Positions 20,619-30,022 of a stretch of DNA of 64,000 bases are shown here, piece after piece. The position numbers and the translations under genes are program-made. The notes under the pieces were generated by a model. The model saw only the letters and a program-made list of their open reading frames with translations. It searched no databases and was not told the origin of the DNA. The stretch comes from Mollicutes bacterium. Its GTDB lineage: Bacteria; Bacillota_I; Bacilli_A; Izemoplasmatales; Izemoplasmataceae. Position 1 is the first letter of the stretch. Every line of letters begins with the position of its first letter. The stretch spans positions 26,079 through 90,078 of the forward strand of contig PWYL01000004.1 of NCBI GenBank assembly GCA_003568315.1, given 5' to 3'.

Positions 20619-22052
20619 ATGAAACCACGTGTGCGCTACGCCCCGAGTCCGACCGGACATCTCCATATCGGCAACGCCCGGACCGCCCTCTTCAACTATC
20701 TCTTCGCCAAAAAGAAAGGGGGATCCTTCATCATACGGATCGAGGACACCGACATGGCGAGAAACATCGAGGAAGGCACGCAAAGCCAACTCGCACAGCT
20801 CGCCTGGCTCGGTATCGACTGGGACGAATCCATCGACAAGGAAGGTGCCCGCGGGCCCTACCGGCAACTCGAACGTCTCGACATCTACAAAGAATATGGG
20901 GAGAAACTCCTTGATGCGGGCAGGGCCTACAAGTGCTACTGCACGGAGGAAGAACTCGCCGAGGAGAGGCGGCAACAGAAAGCAAGGGGCGAGACCCGCC
21001 TCCACTATTCCCGGAAATGCCTGCACGGCCCCGAGAGGGACGGGCCCTACGCCATCCGCTTCCTCGTTTTCCAAGATGCCGAATACACCTTTTTCGACAT
21101 GATCAAAGGCGAGGTCACCTTCAAGAGCGAAGACGTCGGTGATTTCGTCATCATGAAACAAAACGGCATCCCGACCTACAATTTCGCCTGCGCCGTCGAT
21201 GACGCTCTCATGGAAATCACCCATGTGCTCCGCGGGGAGGACCATATCACGAACACCCCGCGACAGCTCATGATCCTCGACGAACTCGGCTTCGACCGCC
21301 CCGTTTACGGTCATATGCCGCTTATCGTCAACATGGAGGGCAAGAAACTCTCCAAACGCGACGAGTCCATCATCCAGTTCATCGAACAATATCGTGCCCT
21401 GGGTTTCTTGCCGGAAGCGATGTTCAATTTCATCGCCCTTCTCGGCTGGAGTCCCGCGGCGGACGAGGAAATCTTCTCCCGTGATGAACTCGTCGAGCGT
21501 TTCGACGAGGACCGTCTGGCTTCCGCCCCCGCGACTTTCGACACGGGAAAACTCCACTATGTGAACAACCGCCATATGAAGAGACTCTCCCGCGAGGAGG
21601 TCCTCGCGCTCTGCCGCCCCTTCCTCGAGGAAGCCGGCATCGGCAAGGAAAAAGACGAGGCATGGTTGGAAAGCCTCGTCGCCGTCTTTCACGACCGTTT
21701 GAGCTACGGCAAGGAGATCGTCCGCCACTACGAAGAATTCTTCTCCGCCCCCTTCGTCATCGAGGGGGAGGCTCTCGATTTCCTCCGTCAAGACGGTGTC
21801 AAGGAACTTCTGGTCTCATTGCGCGAAAAGATCCATCAAGCGGACACGTTGGATGCGAAAACCCTGAAGACCCTCATCAAGGAGACCGGCAAAGAGACAA
21901 ACATGAAAGGGAAGATGCTCTTCATGCCGGTAAGGATTGCCGTAAGCGGCTCTATGAAGGGGCCCGACCTCCCCGAGATGATGAATCTTCTCGGCCGGGA
22001 GACCCTGCTTGAGAGGCTCGAAACGACGCTCGGAAAAATCCGAATGCCTTGA
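20619..22052 (+). CDS. gltX: Glutamyl-tRNA synthetase
   Basis: [29 protein letters not shown]. Confidence 0.97.
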   Translation: MKPRVRYAPSPTGHLHIGNARTALFNYLFAKKKGGSFIIRIEDTDMARNIEEGTQSQLAQLAWLGIDWDESIDKEGARGPYRQLERLDIYKEYGEKLLDAGRAYKCYCTEEELAEERRQQKARGETRLHYSRKCLHGPERDGPYAIRFLVFQDAEYTFFDMIKGEVTFKSEDVGDFVIMKQNGIPTYNFACAVDDALMEITHVLRGEDHITNTPRQLMILDELGFDRPVYGHMPLIVNMEGKKLSKRDESIIQFIEQYRALGFLPEAMFNFIALLGWSPAADEEIFSRDELVERFDEDRLASAPATFDTGKLHYVNNRHMKRLSREEVLALCRPFLEEAGIGKEKDEAWLESLVAVFHDRLSYGKEIVRHYEEFFSAPFVIEGEALDFLRQDGVKELLVSLREKIHQADTLDAKTLKTLIKETGKETNMKGKMLFMPVRIAVSGSMKGPDLPEMMNLLGRETLLERLETTLGKIRMP

Positions 22053-22088
22053 TAATTTCCGTTTCATGGCTGTATTCAGCGAAAATAT

Positions 22089-22117
22089 TTGCATTTTTCC
22101 CATCGGCATTGTATAAT
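22089..22117 (+). promoter_or_regulatory. Promoter of csp gene
   Basis: TTGCAT-N17-TATAAT. Confidence 0.65.
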
Positions 22118-22153
22118 GGCAATATCAAGTTTGAAAAGGAGATTTTTGGTTAC

Positions 22154-22387
22154 ATGACAGGAACAGTCAAGTGGTTCAATTCGGAAAAGGGCTACGGTTT
22201 CATCACGAAAGACGAAGAGTTCGTCACCGAAGAAGAGAAGGATGACGAAAGGAAACGCGACATCTTCGTCCATTACAGCGCGATCAATCAAGAAGGCTTC
22301 AAGACTTTGAACGAAGGCGACAAAGTCGAGTTCGAAGTTGTCGAAGGCGATCGTGGTCCCCAAGCTTCCAGCGTAGAGAAAGTTTGA
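22154..22387 (+). CDS. Cold-shock-domain protein with charged loop insertion
   Basis: [16 protein letters not shown] (RNP1) and DIFVHYSAI (RNP2) separated by [18 protein letters not shown]. Confidence 0.93.
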   Translation: MTGTVKWFNSEKGYGFITKDEEFVTEEEKDDERKRDIFVHYSAINQEGFKTLNEGDKVEFEVVEGDRGPQASSVEKV

Positions 22388-22400
22388 CCGACAGATGGAA

Positions 22401-22426
22401 AAACAGGGTTAGCGCCCTGTTTTTTA
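22401..22426 (+). terminator. Intrinsic terminator after csp gene
   Basis: aacaggg-ttagcg-ccctgtttttt. Confidence 0.9.
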
Positions 22427-22533
22427 TGTGGGAAGAAAAATGATAACGGCGACCGACCGTGTAAATCATGAAAAACCGGGACCGATATGATAAAATAGAG
22501 GATAGCCCGATTATCGAGAAAAAGGTGACGACC

Positions 22534-23868
22534 ATGAGAATCCACAACACCCTCACGAACCGGGTGGAGAAATTCACCCCCATCCACAAAGACACGGTGA
22601 ACATGTATGTCTGCGGACCGACGGTCTACAACTACATCCATATCGGCAACGCCCGCCCCGTCATCTTCTTCGATGTGGTCAGGCGCTATTTCGAGCACAA
22701 AGGCTACACGGTGAATTTCGTCTCGAATTTCACCGACATCGACGACAAGATCATCACGAAGGCCCTCGCCGACGAGACCGACGAGATGACCATCGCCAAC
22801 AAGTTCATCAAGGCGTTCTACCGCGACATGGAGCGTGTGGGCAGTTCCACGAAATACCTCGCTCCGCGCGTGACCGAATACATGAGTTCGATCATCTCCT
22901 ATATCGAGAAACTCCTCGAAAAGGGGTATGCCTACGAAGTCGACGGCGAAGTCTTTTTCCGCGTCGACAAGGTCGCAGACTACGGCATCCTTTCGGGGCG
23001 GAGGAAAGAAGAACTCATCGAGGGCGCCCGCATCAGCATCGACGAGAAAAAAGAGAACCCGCTCGATTTCACGCTCTGGAAGAAGACGGACGCCGGCATC
23101 ACCTTCCCCGCTCCCTGGGGCGAAGGCAGACCCGGTTGGCACACGGAGTGTGTGGCCATGATCCAAGACATTTTCGGCGGCAAGATCGACATCCACGGCG
23201 GAGGCAGCGAACTGATGTTTCCGCATCATGAGAACGAGATAGCCCAGAACCGCGCGTTCGCGGAGCACCACATCGCCAACTACTGGATGCACAACGGCCA
23301 ACTCATGATCGACGACAAGAAGATGTCGAAGAGCGAAGGACGCATCATCCTCGTCAAGGACCTCGACCAGGATTACATGGGATTCCGCCTCTTCACGCTT
23401 TCCAACCATTACCGGAGCCCGTTGGAATACACCGATGAGATCCTGAAGAGCCATGTCAACCAGTGGGAGAAAATCAAGCGGACCTACAGCCAGACCTTCT
23501 ATCAGCTCGATTTGGCGGACCGTCTGGACAGCAAGCCCTTCATCGACAATCATCTGAAAAGGATCAACCAGAAATTCATGGCGGCCTTGGATTCCGATTT
23601 CAACACCGCCAACGCTCTGAGTGAACTCTACAACCTCATGAAATACGCCAACCAGAAGCTCCGGCAGCGGGACACCTATCCGGAGATGCGCGGCGCCTTG
23701 GAGGTCTTCGACACCTTCTTCCGCATCTTGGGACTCCGTCCCGAGGTGCAGCGACTCACCCAGAACGACCGCGCCATCTACACGGCCTGGACCGCCGCCC
23801 GCAAGAACAAGGAATTCGACAAAGCGGACCGCCTCCGCGAAAAACTCCTCGAGCGAGGCATTCTCTGA
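22534..23868 (+). CDS. cysS: Cysteinyl-tRNA synthetase
   Basis: VCGPTVYNYIHIGNARP, FTDIDDKI, GGGSELMFPHHENE, KMSKSEG. Confidence 0.97.
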   Translation: MRIHNTLTNRVEKFTPIHKDTVNMYVCGPTVYNYIHIGNARPVIFFDVVRRYFEHKGYTVNFVSNFTDIDDKIITKALADETDEMTIANKFIKAFYRDMERVGSSTKYLAPRVTEYMSSIISYIEKLLEKGYAYEVDGEVFFRVDKVADYGILSGRRKEELIEGARISIDEKKENPLDFTLWKKTDAGITFPAPWGEGRPGWHTECVAMIQDIFGGKIDIHGGGSELMFPHHENEIAQNRAFAEHHIANYWMHNGQLMIDDKKMSKSEGRIILVKDLDQDYMGFRLFTLSNHYRSPLEYTDEILKSHVNQWEKIKRTYSQTFYQLDLADRLDSKPFIDNHLKRINQKFMAALDSDFNTANALSELYNLMKYANQKLRQRDTYPEMRGALEVFDTFFRILGLRPEVQRLTQNDRAIYTAWTAARKNKEFDKADRLREKLLERGIL

Positions 23869-24230
23869 TGCCCTCCTACAACGGGAGGACCCTGGCCTAT
23901 ATCGGCGATGCGGTCTTCGAACTCTACGTCCGCGAACGTCTTCTCGCAAGCGGCAAGGTCCGGCCCGAGAATCTCCACAACGCGGCGATCGAGAAGACAA
24001 GCGCTCCGGCGCAGGAAAGGATCCTCGAAGCCCTGACGTCCCATTTGAGCCCTTCCGAGAAAGAGATCGTCAAAAAGGGACGCAACGCTTCGATCGCGAA
24101 GAAACCCAAGAACGGCGATATCATGACTTACAAGCGGGCGAGCGGCCTGGAGGCGCTTTTCGGACATCTGTATCTGGAAGAGAACACCGACAGAATCGAT
24201 GAACTGATGTCTCTCATCTTTTTTGGATGA
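23868..24230 (+). CDS. mrnC: Mini-ribonuclease 3
   Basis: RNase III-like LAYIGDAVFELYVRERL and ALFGHLYLEENTDRIDEL; gene order. Confidence 0.93.
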   Translation: MPSYNGRTLAYIGDAVFELYVRERLLASGKVRPENLHNAAIEKTSAPAQERILEALTSHLSPSEKEIVKKGRNASIAKKPKNGDIMTYKRASGLEALFGHLYLEENTDRIDELMSLIFFG

Positions 24231-24252
24231 CTGCGGAAACCCCGCAGTCATC
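24226..24252 (+). terminator. Hairpin overlapping the mrnC stop codon, possible terminator
   Basis: gatgactgcgg-aaacc-ccgcagtcatc, 11-bp stem, weak U tract. Confidence 0.45.
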
Positions 24253-24326
24253 GTTCTCTGCATGCGCAATTTTCGCAAATGGAGACGGTTCACTCCGTGC
24301 TACAATGGAGCCGAAAGGATGATTCG

Positions 24327-25016
24327 ATGAAAATCGCCGGGAAAAACCCGATACGTGAAGCGTTGCGGGCGAACCGCCAGATCCACAAGGTGTATGCGGC
24401 GAATCCGAAAGACCCCCTTGTTTCGGAACTGAAAGGACAAGGGGTGTCCGTGGAGGTCAAAGACAAGGACGCTTTGGACAGCGAATTCGGTGAAGGACAC
24501 CAAGGCATCGCGGCGGAAGTGGCGCCCTATGAATGCATGGATTTCGCAGAGGTTTTGAAAAAACCTTCACGGCGTGTGTTCCTCATGCTCGATTCCATCG
24601 AGGACCCCCAGAATTTCGGCGCCATCATCCGCAATGCGGACGTTTTCGGCGCCGATGCTGTCATTTTCGCCAAACACAGGAGTTCGCCAATCACCCCGGC
24701 CGTCGTCAAGGTTTCGGCCGGTTCCATCGAGCATGTCGACCTCGTCCGGGTCACGAACCTCAATCAGGCCATCGACAGGATGAAGAAAGAGAACATCTGG
24801 GTGGTGGGTCTCGCGGGCGAGGCGGAAAAGACCATCGCTTCCATCCCCAAGGACACTGACCTCTGTCTGGTCCTCGGGAACGAACACAAGGGTCTGCGCC
24901 CGCTTGTCAGGAAAAACTGCGATTATCTCGCCAGGATTCCCATGCGCGGCCGGGTGGCGAGTCTCAATGTTTCGGTGGCGAGCGGTATCGCTCTCTACGA
25001 AGTGACGGGGAATTGA
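24327..25016 (+). CDS. rlmB: 23S rRNA (guanosine(2251)-2'-O)-methyltransferase RlmB family
   Basis: SpoU motifs (DSIEDPQNFGAIIRNADVFGAD, LVLGNEHKGLRPLVR, VASLNVSVASGIALYE). Confidence 0.94.
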   Translation: MKIAGKNPIREALRANRQIHKVYAANPKDPLVSELKGQGVSVEVKDKDALDSEFGEGHQGIAAEVAPYECMDFAEVLKKPSRRVFLMLDSIEDPQNFGAIIRNADVFGADAVIFAKHRSSPITPAVVKVSAGSIEHVDLVRVTNLNQAIDRMKKENIWVVGLAGEAEKTIASIPKDTDLCLVLGNEHKGLRPLVRKNCDYLARIPMRGRVASLNVSVASGIALYEVTGN

Positions 25017-25019
25017 GAG

Positions 25020-25559
25020 ATGTATCCAAGACACAACGACTACGAGATTGTCGACAGGATCAAAGAAGGTGACGAGGAGGCATTCGACCTCCTCGCCGGC
25101 CAATACGAGCGTTTCATCAAGAAGAAGATCCACAAATTCAATCTGGCCTATGAAAAGGAGGACCTCGTGCAGGAGGGACTCATCCTCCTCCACAAGTCCG
25201 CGCTCATTTTCGACGAGTCCCGCGGAAAGACTTTCACCCGTTTTTTCGAGATGAATCTCGAAAGGCTCTTCATCTCCCGCATCAAGACCTTGAAAAGGCG
25301 GAGCGAGACGGGCCGCGTCTATGAGAAGGATATCGCCTCGTTCAACCACCGCGTCCGGGAATCCTCGGTCTACTACCCGCTCTATCTCGAAGAAGTCCGG
25401 GAGGTGCTCTCGCCGCTCGAATTCGTTGTGTACCACCGATGCGAGATGCGTTGCGAGGACCACGCCTCCATCGCCTCTTCCCAAGGCTGCGACACCAAGT
25501 CCGTCTACAATGCCTTGCATCGCGCGAAAGCCAAAATACGCGCATATTTCGGCGATTAA
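25020..25559 (+). CDS. sigH: SigH-like RNA polymerase sigma factor
   Basis: Sigma region 2 (EKEDLVQEGLILLHKSALIFDESRGKTFTRFF) and region 4 HTH; position before rpmG-secE-nusG. Confidence 0.85.
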   Translation: MYPRHNDYEIVDRIKEGDEEAFDLLAGQYERFIKKKIHKFNLAYEKEDLVQEGLILLHKSALIFDESRGKTFTRFFEMNLERLFISRIKTLKRRSETGRVYEKDIASFNHRVRESSVYYPLYLEEVREVLSPLEFVVYHRCEMRCEDHASIASSQGCDTKSVYNALHRAKAKIRAYFGD

Positions 25560-25621
25560 TCGTTGACAAAGCCCCCCCTTTTTGATACATTATATATTTG
25601 CAAGTGCAAGGTTGTGATAAC

Positions 25622-25768
25622 ATGCGCAAACGTATCCGCCTGATATGCGAAGTATGTCTGTCGAGGAACTACACGGCCATGAAGCATGCTCACGAGAAGG
25701 AGCGCATGTCCGTGAAGAAATACTGCAATCGTTGCAAGAAACACACCGTGCACAAAGAAAGCAAATAG
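25622..25768 (+). CDS. rpmG: 50S ribosomal protein L33 (48 aa, not in ORF track)
   Basis: Manual translation MRKRIRLICEVCLSRNYTAMKHAHEKERMSVKKYCNRCKKHTVHKESK. Confidence 0.96.
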   Translation: MRKRIRLICEVCLSRNYTAMKHAHEKERMSVKKYCNRCKKHTVHKESK

Positions 25769-25779
25769 GAGAATCAGCC

Positions 25780-26205
25780 ATGGCAAAAGAACCTATGGAC
25801 AAAAAAAGCAAAGTTCTGCAAGTGCTGAAGAAGGAGTATCCTTTCGAGAGCCTCCTTTTGGGGTTGCTCGGATCACTCGTTCTCGTACTCGGCATCTATA
25901 TCTTCGAAGGACGCCACGTGACAATCCGTTGGACCGACCTCTGGATTTTCGCGACGTCGATTCGCATCAACATCTTCGCCATCATCGTCATGTTGATCGG
26001 TGTGGCGGCACTCTTTGTGGCTCTCGCTCCCTTCTTCTTTCCCGGGCTCAAAGAGATGCGTCGCGTTTCTTGGCCGAAAAAGAAGACCATGTATGAACAC
26101 ACCGGTCGCGTCTTCGGATTCGTCATCTTTCTCGGCCTCATGTTCATGATCTACGACCTCGTGCTCCGTCCCATATTCGAAATCCTCTATGACATGGGTG
26201 TCTGA
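25780..26205 (+). CDS. secE: Preprotein translocase subunit SecE with N-terminal TM extension
   Basis: C-terminal SecE core FFPGLKEMRRVSWPKKKTMYEHTGRVFGFVIFLGLMFMIYDLVL after two extra hydrophobic segments. Confidence 0.93.
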   Translation: MAKEPMDKKSKVLQVLKKEYPFESLLLGLLGSLVLVLGIYIFEGRHVTIRWTDLWIFATSIRINIFAIIVMLIGVAALFVALAPFFFPGLKEMRRVSWPKKKTMYEHTGRVFGFVIFLGLMFMIYDLVLRPIFEILYDMGV

Positions 26206-26207
26206 GC

Positions 26208-26759
26208 ATGAGTGAAGAAAACAGCGAACGCAAATGGTATGTCGTCCAGACCTATTCCGGTCAGGAAAACTCGGTCAAGACGAACCTGGAACGCCGCATC
26301 GAGTCGATGCAGATGGAAGACAAGATCTTCCAGGTCGTCATCCCCGAACAGATAAAACGCGAGCGAAAACCCGACGGAACGACCAAGGAGAAAATCGTCA
26401 AGCTCTATCCGGGCTATGTGTTCATCGAGATGATTGTGACGGACGACTCCTGGTTCGTGGTCCGGAACACCCCCGGCGTCACGGGATTCCTGGGCTCGAG
26501 CGGCGGCGGGACCAAGCCGATCCCTCTCCCCCCCGACGAGATTAATCCCATCCTGAAACGCGCCGGATTGCTCGAGACGCCGAGCCTCGATGTCGAAATC
26601 GGTCAAAGGGTGCGGGTCACGGCCGGCCCCTTCATGAACCGCATCGGCCGCGTCGAGAACATCGACCATGAAAAGGCCATGGTGACCGTGCTGGTCGAGA
26701 TGTTCGGCCGGGATACCCCCGCACAACTCACGTTCGACGAGATCGACACGAACGTTTGA
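26208..26759 (+). CDS. nusG: Transcription termination/antitermination protein NusG
   Basis: KWYVVQTYSGQENSVKTNLERRIES; KOW GQRVRVTAGPFMN. Confidence 0.97.
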   Translation: MSEENSERKWYVVQTYSGQENSVKTNLERRIESMQMEDKIFQVVIPEQIKRERKPDGTTKEKIVKLYPGYVFIEMIVTDDSWFVVRNTPGVTGFLGSSGGGTKPIPLPPDEINPILKRAGLLETPSLDVEIGQRVRVTAGPFMNRIGRVENIDHEKAMVTVLVEMFGRDTPAQLTFDEIDTNV

Positions 26760-26761
26760 AC

Positions 26762-26791
26762 TTGACAGTCAAGAAACATGCAGGCTATAAT
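26762..26791 (+). promoter_or_regulatory. Promoter of rplK operon
   Basis: TTGACA-N18-TATAAT; -35 inside palindrome CTTGACAGTCAAG. Confidence 0.75.
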
Positions 26792-26824
26792 GGCGTGGCA
26801 TGTCGCATGTCATGCTTGTTTTAT

Positions 26825-26858
26825 GAGTGGGAGGGCCAAGAGCCCGCTTACCACATCA
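26825..26858 (+). ncRNA. Candidate L1-type operator hairpin upstream of rplK
   Basis: GTGG-GA-GGGC-caaga-GCCC-GCTTA-CCAC. Confidence 0.55.
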
Positions 26859-26880
26859 TGAGTCAGAGGAGGTGACCATC

Positions 26881-27309
26881 GTGCCAAAAAAAGAGGTCAA
26901 TAACGTCGTCAAACTGCAAATCCCCGCGGGGAAAGCCAATCCAGCGCCTCCCGTCGGACCCGCGCTCGGCCAGGCCGGCGTGAACATCCAGGAATTCTGC
27001 ACCAAGTTCAACGAGAAGACCCGCGACCAGATGGGAAACATCATCCCCGTCGAAATCACGGTCTATAAAGATCGTTCCTTCACGTTCATCACCAAGACGC
27101 CCCCCGCGGCCGCATTGCTTCTGAAGGCGGCGGGCATCGAGAAGGGCTCCGGCGAACCGAACACGGAAAAGGTCGGTTCGGTGACCCGCGAGCAGGTCAA
27201 AGAGATCGCCGAGATCAAGATGCCCGACTTGAACGCGAACGATATCGAGGCGGCCATGAAGATCATCGAAGGATCCGCCCGCAACATGGGAATCACCGTC
27301 AAAGACTGA
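26881..27309 (+). CDS. rplK: 50S ribosomal protein L11 (GTG start)
   Basis: [35 protein letters not shown]. Confidence 0.98.
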   Translation: MPKKEVNNVVKLQIPAGKANPAPPVGPALGQAGVNIQEFCTKFNEKTRDQMGNIIPVEITVYKDRSFTFITKTPPAAALLLKAAGIEKGSGEPNTEKVGSVTREQVKEIAEIKMPDLNANDIEAAMKIIEGSARNMGITVKD

Positions 27310-27334
27310 GCATTTGGTTGTGTATCGCAGCTGG

Positions 27335-27366
27335 ATGTGGGAGGAAAATCCGTCAATACCACATTT
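27335..27366 (+). ncRNA. Candidate L1-type operator hairpin upstream of rplA
   Basis: ATGTGGGAGG...TACCACAT, same core as the rplK leader. Confidence 0.55.
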
Positions 27367-27379
27367 AGGAGGAAGAAGC

Positions 27380-28072
27380 ATGGGCAAAAAGAGCAAAAAA
27401 TACCGCGCGGCCCTCGAAAAGGTCGACAGGACCAAGAAATACGCTATCGATGAAGCGGTCGCGCTGCTCAAGGACATCTCTTTCGAAGGTTTCGACGCAT
27501 CCGTCGAGGTGTCTTTGGATTTGAACGTCAACCCCCGGAAAGCCGACCAGAACATCCGCGGTGCCATGGTTTTGCCGCATGGAACGGGCAAGACCAAACG
27601 CGTGCTCGTTTTCGCCAAGGGCGAGAAGGCCAAAGAGGCCGAAGACGCCGGCGCCGATTTCGTCGGCGACGAGGAACTCGTCGAGAAGATCCTCGGCGGC
27701 TGGATGGAATTCGACACCGTTGTCGCCACACCGGACATGATGCCGAAAGTCGGAAAACTCGGACGCACATTGGGACCCCGCGGTCTCATGCCGAACCCCA
27801 AGACCGGCACCGTGACCCAAGACATCAAGAAAGCGGTCGGCGAGATCAAAGCCGGAAAGGTCGAATACCGTGTCGACAAGGCCGGTATCCTGAACATCCC
27901 CGTCGGCAGGCGCTCGTTCGCATCAGAGAAGATCATCGAGAATCTCCGCGCTTTCTATGAGACCATCCAGCGTTCGCGCCCCGCGACCGTCAAGGGCATT
28001 TTCGTCCGCAACATGGCGATCGCGACGACGATGTCTCCCGGCATTAAGGTTGACACCACGACCATTTTGTAG
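27380..28072 (+). CDS. rplA: 50S ribosomal protein L1
   Basis: [61 protein letters not shown]. Confidence 0.98.
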   Translation: MGKKSKKYRAALEKVDRTKKYAIDEAVALLKDISFEGFDASVEVSLDLNVNPRKADQNIRGAMVLPHGTGKTKRVLVFAKGEKAKEAEDAGADFVGDEELVEKILGGWMEFDTVVATPDMMPKVGKLGRTLGPRGLMPNPKTGTVTQDIKKAVGEIKAGKVEYRVDKAGILNIPVGRRSFASEKIIENLRAFYETIQRSRPATVKGIFVRNMAIATTMSPGIKVDTTTIL

Positions 28073-28081
28073 GACAATAGG

Positions 28082-28203
28082 CGTGGCACAATTGAATCGA
28101 TATCTGTCGAAGACCTCAGGCGCCTTCGGGCTTAATCTCCTGAGCAGACAAAAGAAACCGGATTTCCCGCCTCTTTTGTCGTCTTGACAGAAGAGGTTTT
28201 TTC
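28082..28203 (+). ncRNA. L10 ribosomal leader with intrinsic terminator
   Basis: ctcagg...cctgag stem; gacaaaag can pair cttttgtc; alternative terminator cctctt...aagagg-TTTTTT at 28170-28202; directly before rplJ. Confidence 0.8.
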
Positions 28204-28229
28204 ATGGACATTACCAAGGAGGTGGAACC

Positions 28230-28757
28230 GTGTCCGAAAAAGCGATTGAAAAGAAGAAAGACCAAGTCGCACAACTCGCGGAGAAGATGAAAGAGGCGAA
28301 CTCCGTCGTCGTCGTGGACTATCTCGGCTTGACGGTCGCCGAAGCGAGTGAGCTCCGTCGTGAACTGATCAAGAACGGCTGCGAATTCAAGGTCGTCAAG
28401 AACAACATCATCCGTCGCGCCGCCGAAGCTGAAGGCCACAAGGAAATCCTCGAACACATCGAAGGCCCCAACGCCCTCGCTTTCAGTTTCGAAGACAGCG
28501 TCGCCGCGGCGAAAGTCATCTACGATTTCGCAAAAGACCACAAGAAACTCGAACTCAAGGTCGGCATTGTCGACGGCGAGTTCATGGACAACGAGAATAT
28601 CAAGATGATCGCCACAATTCCCTCGCGCGAGGAACTGCTCACCATGTTTGCCGGAGGCATCCTGGAGCCCGTCAAACATCTCGCCATGGGGTTGAACATG
28701 CACATCGAGAACCAGGAAGAAAACCGGGAAGAAAGCCAAAACGACCAAACCGAATAA
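28230..28757 (+). CDS. rplJ: 50S ribosomal protein L10 (GTG start)
   Basis: SVVVVDYLGLTVAEASELRRELIKNGCEFKVVKNNIIRRA. Confidence 0.97.
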   Translation: MSEKAIEKKKDQVAQLAEKMKEANSVVVVDYLGLTVAEASELRRELIKNGCEFKVVKNNIIRRAAEAEGHKEILEHIEGPNALAFSFEDSVAAAKVIYDFAKDHKKLELKVGIVDGEFMDNENIKMIATIPSREELLTMFAGGILEPVKHLAMGLNMHIENQEENREESQNDQTE

Positions 28758-28770
28758 GGAGGAAAAGGAA

Positions 28771-29139
28771 ATGGCCAATCTGAAAAACGAAGAAATCATC
28801 GAAGCTTTGAAAGTGAAGACACTGCTTGAATTAAAGGAACTCGTCGACATGATGAAAGAGGAATTCGGCGTCGATCCGAGCGCCGTCGCCGTCGCCGCAC
28901 CCGGCGCCGCGCAAGAGGACGAAGAACCGAGCGAAGTCACCGTCACGCTCACCAACCCCGGTCAGAAGAAGATCGGCGTCATCAAAGTCGTCCGCGAACT
29001 CACCGGTCTCGGGTTGAAAGAGGCGAAAGCGCTCGTCGACAGCGCCCCCGCCCCCATCAAGGAAGAAATCGATCCCGAAGAAGCCGAGAGCATCAAAGAG
29101 AAAATCGAAGAAGCCGGCGGCGAAGTCGAAATCAAATAA
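28771..29139 (+). CDS. rplL: 50S ribosomal protein L7/L12
   Basis: KTLLELKELVDMMKEEFGV; KIGVIKVVRELTGLGLKEAKALVDSAP. Confidence 0.98.
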   Translation: MANLKNEEIIEALKVKTLLELKELVDMMKEEFGVDPSAVAVAAPGAAQEDEEPSEVTVTLTNPGQKKIGVIKVVRELTGLGLKEAKALVDSAPAPIKEEIDPEEAESIKEKIEEAGGEVEIK

Positions 29140-29153
29140 CCTTCATCCAATTG

Positions 29154-29182
29154 AAAAACCTGAGTGGAAAGCTCAGGTTTTC
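29154..29182 (+). terminator. Intrinsic terminator after rplL
   Basis: aaaacctgag-tggaaag-ctcaggtttt. Confidence 0.85.
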
Positions 29183-29214
29183 GCCTCGATGGAGGAAAGA
29201 GGGGGTGAGTGGCG

Positions 29215-29808
29215 ATGAGCCATTACTTCAGCGAAAAGCAGGAAGGGCTGGAAAAGGACGAGCGGACCCTCTCCTACGAACATGCGGGCAGGGTATTCAC
29301 TTTCACGACCGCTCGCGGCGTTTTCGCCCGGAACGAAGTCGATTTCGCCACCCGCCTCCTCATCGCGACCATCGAAATCGAAAAAGGGACGACGCGTCTT
29401 TTGGACCTTGGCACCGGCTATGGCGTCATCGGTGTCGTGCTCGGTGCGCTTTATGATCTCAAAGTCACCATGACGGATGTGAACGAGCGGGCCCTCGCAC
29501 TCGCCAGAAAGAATCTCGAGAAGAACCGCGTCGAAGCCGATGTGTTGAAAAGTGACGGTTTCGCCGCCCTTTCGGGTGAACGCTTCGACCTCATCGTGAC
29601 GAATCCGCCCATCCGCATCGGGAAAGACAGACTCTTTCCCATGCTGGAAAAGGCCCGCAAACATTTGTCGGAGGGCGGAGCCCTCTGGCTCGTCTGCCAC
29701 AAGAAGCACGGAGCGAAGACCATGAGGAAACATCTCGAGAAGACCTACGACGTCGAAGCCAAAGAACAAAAGAAGGGTTTTCACGTTTTCGTCTGCCGCC
29801 CGCTTTGA
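29215..29808 (+). CDS. RsmC-like class I SAM-dependent methyltransferase (YbxB family)
   Basis: DLGTGYGVIGVVL, VTNPPIRIGK; position between rplL and rpoB. Confidence 0.9.
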   Translation: MSHYFSEKQEGLEKDERTLSYEHAGRVFTFTTARGVFARNEVDFATRLLIATIEIEKGTTRLLDLGTGYGVIGVVLGALYDLKVTMTDVNERALALARKNLEKNRVEADVLKSDGFAALSGERFDLIVTNPPIRIGKDRLFPMLEKARKHLSEGGALWLVCHKKHGAKTMRKHLEKTYDVEAKEQKKGFHVFVCRPL

Positions 29809-29920
29809 CAAAGGACGATTCCTTGTCTCTTTGTCATCCGAATCCAAGCTCCCATGACGTGGTCGTTTCCTGACTTCCCGACCTTGTCGGGAGAAACGCT
29901 CGTGTATTGACGAAAAAACA

Positions 29921-29949
29921 TTGACCACTTGACGGTGCTATGATATAAT
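29921..29949 (+). promoter_or_regulatory. Promoter of rpoBC
   Basis: TTGACC-N17-TATAAT. Confidence 0.8.
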
Positions 29950-30022
29950 GTCAAATTGCGTTACAATGCGCTTTTTTGTCTTGCCATGATCTTTTTATCC
30001 ATTCGAACGGGGTGTATACGTA

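Noticed and set aside
22288-24000. 570-aa minus-strand ORF antisense to csp/cysS
   Set aside because: Shadow ORF crossing a clear terminator and promoter of real plus-strand genes.
29907-29934. Three TTGAC repeats upstream of rpoB as an operator array
   Set aside because: Spacing is irregular and one copy is the -35 element; more likely coincidence in a short AT-rich promoter region.
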